The position numbers and the translations under genes were made by a program. The notes under the pieces were generated by a model. It searched no databases, was not told the DNA's origin, and saw nothing but the letters and a program-made list of their open reading frames with translations. DNA of 60,017 nucleotides from positions 1 through 60,017 of the forward strand of contig CALKIV010000092.1 of NCBI GenBank assembly GCA_937995835.1, given 5' to 3'. Below, in pieces: positions 56,749 through 60,017 of the stretch. Source of the DNA: an uncultured Dysgonomonas sp. GTDB lineage: Bacteria > Bacteroidota > Bacteroidia > Bacteroidales > Dysgonomonadaceae. Each line of letters starts with the position of its first letter. Position 1 is the first letter of the stretch.

Positions 56749-58812
56749 TTAATTTTCACCATCTCCAATTTGAGATTTCAGATGCTCTCGATAGAACAGA
56801 TTATCTGCATCGTTGATCAATGTTTTAACATCAAAATTAGCTGCATATTTTTTCACATATTCTTTAATAGCATCTTTATCTAACATCCTCTTATCACTCA
56901 AATAATTTGCCATTTGCAGAAGTAAGTTCTTTTGTTCTTTCAACGTTTTTGCAGCTAGCTCTTGTGCCTCGTTTAGCATATCTTCTGCATGATTATTGAG
57001 AGACTTTTCTCCTGAATCAAAAATAATTGTTGGTACTTCATCCATATATGTGTTTCCATAAGCTGCTAGTTTTTTTCCAAATCCACACGAATAGATCACA
57101 TAAGTAGCCAAACGAGTGGCATTTGCCAAGTCTTGACTTGCTCCTAAGGTTATTTTATCATCACCAAAAATCAGTCTTTCTGCTTCTATTCCTCCAAATA
57201 GTACAGCTAGACGATTAATAACTTCTCCTTTCGATACATAATTCCACTCTGGTCGAGCAAGCACAAATCCCAAACTCTGATTGTCTGCTGTTACAGAAAA
57301 AACAGATGTAGGAATCGTATGCATCAAGATAGACGACAAAACCGCATGACCACTTTCATGCACTGCGGTGATAGCCTGCTGATCGTCTTTTTTTTCCTTA
57401 CGCAATTTACCTAGAACCAACTTTTGATCTTGCACAAAGGTGTAAATCTTCTTATCTTCTCTATAGAAATCTACGCAGATCTCCACAATATGGTCATCCC
57501 CTACTTCTCGCCCTGCACGAAACACCATCTTATCGTTCCAATAACCACTAATGAATACCTCTCTGAGCAATTGACCCAATTTAGCACTCACCACCTGATG
57601 GATTGTTGTAAACAATGGCCGAGTTCCCTGTGTAGGATAAACGCCTTCACTATAGATCAATTCTTTAAGAGATTCCTCAAATTCGATATTTACATGATAA
57701 ATATCTCCAACTTTTTTCTTTATTTTAACTAACTCTTGATCTATAATTTTATTAAATGCCGCTGTACTAAATGAAGGGTATATGATATGATTATTCCCCA
57801 GTCTCGCTATTTGCTCACTTCTGAATCGACTCAAAAGAGAGTTTTTGACTTGTGTGATAGTTATCTCTAACGATTGACGATGAAACTCATCTGCACTAAT
57901 ATCTGGATTGAAATTTTGGCTCATTGAATACACTTCATCCAAATTTCCCATCACAAATATGAGAGACTTTGTACAGTCTACAGTTACGGGCTTTAATGCT
58001 TTTTTATAGATTTTGATCAAGAACTCCATTGTTTCTTCACCATCCAATCGATCTAACTCTTCTCTAATATCAGATTGAGAAAGAAAGCTTTTATCATCAA
58101 TATAATAAAGCGTATTCAAATGATTATCAGAAACGAACATTGTTTTAGCATCATCATCTAAATCAGAACTATCATCATCATTATAATCGTTATTAGATTT
58201 TTCGGCAAATATTTTATCATACGCCTCTTTATTTTCCACGACAGCTCCATTCTCAACAACCACTTGATTGATCAATGCCCGATCTAGTTTTTTTATCAAC
58301 TTATTCAGATTATTCATCTGATAACTATTAAAATCAATCAGGTCAAACTTTCCACTATCTAGTAGATCCCACATAGCTCTTGAAGAAGCTTTGTCGACTT
58401 CCTCACGATCCTCATTAATCGTTCTGGCCAGTTGAAACTCATCTAATCCGATAATAAAAGGATGTCCATTAGAATTGTCGTAAATATCTCTAAACGTATC
58501 TTGAATATTATATTCACCACTCGAACTTTCCCCTAGATCGAAACGATAGTATCGTTCTTCTAGTTCCAACAATTGAGTCAAACGTTTTACCAAAGAAGTC
58601 TTTCCAATTCCAGTCAACCCCCAAAGATTGATTATTACCGGACGATCTTGCATTTCAGGAAAGAAAAACCAACCTGACATAGCATCAGCAACCTGATCTA
58701 TAACATGATTGATTCCTACAAATTCGTTTTTAAGTTGTTTAATCGTTGTGTCAAGGAGAGCTTTACGTTCATTTAGATACTCTCTATACTCTCTTATTGT
58801 TTTCTCATCCAT
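56749..58812 (-). CDS. Clp-type AAA+ ATPase fused to an M41 (FtsH-like) zinc peptidase, soluble
   Basis: A 687-residue protein combining two modules. The N-terminal AAA+ module has Walker A GLTGIGKT (65-72), Walker B FIIGLDE (119-125), a sensor-1 Asn in FVMGN (290) and the sensor-2 GTRPL (396-400); the SRFRSEQ stretch (328-334) may give the arginine finger, as in Clp/HSP100 D2 rings. The C-terminal M41 module has HESGH (485-489) and the third zinc ligand Asp561 in GASQD. No membrane helix is seen, unlike FtsH. An acidic, low-complexity insert (about 206-222) sits mid-module. Probably a cytosolic hexameric protease; substrates unknown. Confidence 0.85.
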   Translation of the reverse strand: MDEKTIREYREYLNERKALLDTTIKQLKNEFVGINHVIDQVADAMSGWFFFPEMQDRPVIINLWGLTGIGKTSLVKRLTQLLELEERYYRFDLGESSSGEYNIQDTFRDIYDNSNGHPFIIGLDEFQLARTINEDREEVDKASSRAMWDLLDSGKFDLIDFNSYQMNNLNKLIKKLDRALINQVVVENGAVVENKEAYDKIFAEKSNNDYNDDDSSDLDDDAKTMFVSDNHLNTLYYIDDKSFLSQSDIREELDRLDGEETMEFLIKIYKKALKPVTVDCTKSLIFVMGNLDEVYSMSQNFNPDISADEFHRQSLEITITQVKNSLLSRFRSEQIARLGNNHIIYPSFSTAAFNKIIDQELVKIKKKVGDIYHVNIEFEESLKELIYSEGVYPTQGTRPLFTTIHQVVSAKLGQLLREVFISGYWNDKMVFRAGREVGDDHIVEICVDFYREDKKIYTFVQDQKLVLGKLRKEKKDDQQAITAVHESGHAVLSSILMHTIPTSVFSVTADNQSLGFVLARPEWNYVSKGEVINRLAVLFGGIEAERLIFGDDKITLGASQDLANATRLATYVIYSCGFGKKLAAYGNTYMDEVPTIIFDSGEKSLNNHAEDMLNEAQELAAKTLKEQKNLLLQMANYLSDKRMLDKDAIKEYVKKYAANFDVKTLINDADNLFYREHLKSQIGDGEN

Positions 58813-58850
58813 GAGATTCTCTATTTATTAAGCTTTTTCTTTCTAAAATA

Positions 58851-58858
58851 CAAAGATA
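58851..58858 (-). promoter_or_regulatory. -7 element TATCTTTG for the AAA+/M41 operon
   Basis: Exact TAnnTTTG match on the minus strand 39 bases before the start of the protease gene; no -33 TTTG at the standard distance. Likely drives the AAA+/M41-nfi-hydrolase operon. Confidence 0.5.
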
Positions 58859-59163
58859 TCATCTAATTTTTGATTATTTGCCTTAGAGACAAATAAAATA
58901 TGCTGCTTGCGATTAACTTTAATTAACCATATAATCCATTTTAAGTCTTCTTAAAACAAGATTTTCAAACTCAACAGTATAGCAATTTTCGCCCTATGCG
59001 TTTAGAATGTCATAGTTAATTGAATCTAAATTTCAAAAAGTAAATAAAATATTTGTAATATATCAAAATATGCACTTAATTTGTATTTGTTTTAAGTCAT
59101 GAGCTCAAAAAGAACCTTGTGTGTCTTATCACAAATCAATTTACAAAATACTAAAGGTATACA

Positions 59164-59277
59164 ATGTATCATAATACTTATATAAGCCAAAAGGGCGAAG
59201 AGGAGAAGATTTTAAAAGTTGAAAGTTCCTTGATTAGTTATCAAAGGGAGCTTTACATGCTTCTGAATCACAAGTAA
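59164..59277 (+). CDS. Candidate 37-residue small ORF upstream of the barrel gene
   Basis: ATG at 59164 to TAA at 59277, encoding a polar, mixed-charge peptide (MYHNTYISQKGEEEKILKV...). No family, and no convincing promoter. It lies 59 bases before the next gene and may be leader sequence. Confidence 0.25.
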   Translation: MYHNTYISQKGEEEKILKVESSLISYQRELYMLLNHK

Positions 59278-59336
59278 GTGTATACATTGATATTGTAATA
59301 ATAATAAAGAACCTAATCATACAAAACTCTATAAAT

Positions 59337-60017
59337 ATGAATTTTAGATATCTGTTTATTGTGCTATTATGCTTTTTCTTTTTTCTTCCTGAAAAAAGCA
59401 TGGCACAAGGAGAAATCGATATAGACTTGAATTCTATAGAAGATTATCAAGACGATAGAAGCGTAGGAGACGACGACGATGACCCTGCAATAATAAGTGC
59501 AACTCCTAGAACCTTTCAAGACCCCACACCAAGACGAGGCATCTACACAGATGGCTTCAAGTATAAATGGTATATTCAAGCTGGGTTGGGTGGTCAGATA
59601 CTTATGGCAGAAGACGACAGCAAGGGCCCTCTGAAAAGTAGAATAACAATTGCGCCAAGCATCACTGGAGGTTTCCGTTGGAATCCTATTTTTGGTGTTA
59701 GACTCAATTTCACAGGTGGCTCTCTTCATGGATTTAATGATGGCCACTCTGGGACTTATCGTTACTGGAAAGGAAAAGATAATGAATTCAGACAAAAATT
59801 TGCTGACGATAATGGTTTTACCCACCTTGTTGATAAATATGGTACAGGCATTCTAGATCGTTGGGACCCTCGATGGAACTATCTAGAATCGACTATAGAT
59901 AATGGACAAGTTTACTTTAATACAAATAAAAATGCTCTAGGATTTCACTGGGTTCCTGGAACAGTGAATCAATTTTACATGCAACATGTTCGCTACATAG
60001 CAGCTAATGCAGCTATG
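59337..60017 (+). CDS. Outer-membrane protein, probably OmpA-like barrel (partial, C-terminus off the right edge)
   Basis: The ATG at 59337 opens a frame that runs off the edge after 227 codons. A signal peptide (FRYLFIVLLCFFFFLPEKSMAQ) is followed by an acidic linker with DDDDDP and a region like KYKWYIQAGLGGQILMAED, and then WNPIFGVRLNFTGGSL, wording typical of the barrel domain of Bacteroidales OmpA-family proteins. The OmpA peptidoglycan-binding domain, if present, is beyond the window, so this identity is tentative. Confidence 0.7.
   Translation, partial: MNFRYLFIVLLCFFFFLPEKSMAQGEIDIDLNSIEDYQDDRSVGDDDDDPAIISATPRTFQDPTPRRGIYTDGFKYKWYIQAGLGGQILMAEDDSKGPLKSRITIAPSITGGFRWNPIFGVRLNFTGGSLHGFNDGHSGTYRYWKGKDNEFRQKFADDNGFTHLVDKYGTGILDRWDPRWNYLESTIDNGQVYFNTNKNALGFHWVPGTVNQFYMQHVRYIAANAAM

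Larger units (their letters stand above)
58813..59336. other. 524-base interval between the AAA+/M41 gene and the barrel gene
   Basis: AT-rich spacer. It contains the -7 element at 58851-58858 on the minus strand and a 37-codon plus-strand ORF (59164-59277), both listed separately. I see no terminator, RNA gene or repeat that I can support in the rest. Confidence 0.5.

Noticed and set aside
59367..59825. 152-codon minus-strand ORF within the barrel gene
   Set aside because: Antisense to a clear signal-peptide-bearing coding region; no domain.

Overview
The window looks like chromosomal DNA of a Bacteroidetes bacterium, most likely order Bacteroidales. The evidence is a 16S rRNA gene of Bacteroidetes type, repeated promoters of the form TTTG-N19/20-TAnnTTTG (the sigma-ABfr consensus), weak or absent Shine-Dalgarno sites, an MraY with the extended periplasmic insertion common in this phylum, and lineage-typical families (DUF4421 barrel, LptC lipoprotein, PpiD-like chaperone, AddB-like nuclease). 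I do not name a genus. No insertion sequence, prophage, CRISPR array or tRNA gene was seen.

Layout. 1-10131 (minus): the first nine genes of a division and cell-wall (dcw) operon, mraZ-rsmH-ftsL-ftsI-murE-mraY-murD-ftsW-murG, with murG cut by the left edge and a likely MraZ-binding repeat upstream of mraZ. 10378-14068 (minus): a TPR protein, glnS and two small ORFs. 14240-18427: galE, a lipoprotein, the CCA-adding enzyme, dihydrofolate reductase and rpmH. 18972-20507 (minus): a 16S rRNA gene with its own strong promoter and terminator and no tRNA, 23S or 5S after it. 20803-25711 (minus): nth, a PpiD-like foldase, lptC and an outer-membrane barrel. 25978-26676: an exosortase-family membrane protein. 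26679-31254 (minus): an apparent operon lysC-lysA-GT2-SUKH-like protein. 31348-35852: a terminator-bearing leader followed by carAB. 35933-43425: an M16 protease, a lipoprotein, an MscS channel, a frameshifted metallophosphoesterase, pyrophosphatase, and an MBL/VOC pair. 43547-47129: CNNM/CorC protein, tgt and an LptF/G permease as one operon. 47181-50072: AddB-like nuclease. 50208-55348: DUF4421 barrel, a second SUKH-like paralogue, GNAT plus ogt, and a small membrane protein before an AAE-family transporter. 55335-58812 (minus): an unusual Clp-type AAA+/M41 protease fusion, endonuclease V and an alpha/beta hydrolase. 59337-end: an incomplete outer-membrane protein.

Most genes are housekeeping: peptidoglycan synthesis (dcw genes, plus lysC/lysA supplying meso-diaminopimelate and lysine), LPS export (LptC, LptF/G), pyrimidine/arginine precursor supply (carAB), tRNA maturation (cca, tgt, glnS) and DNA repair (nth, ogt, nfi, AddB-like).

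The items most worth following are the soluble Clp-type ATPase fused to an FtsH-type M41 peptidase (56749-58812), the orphan 16S gene with a purine-rich unexplained stretch beyond its terminator, the carAB leader with a 19-codon ORF overlapping a terminator, the exosortase with no visible substrate, two dispersed SUKH-like paralogues, and a Tgt that lacks the zinc-binding cysteines.
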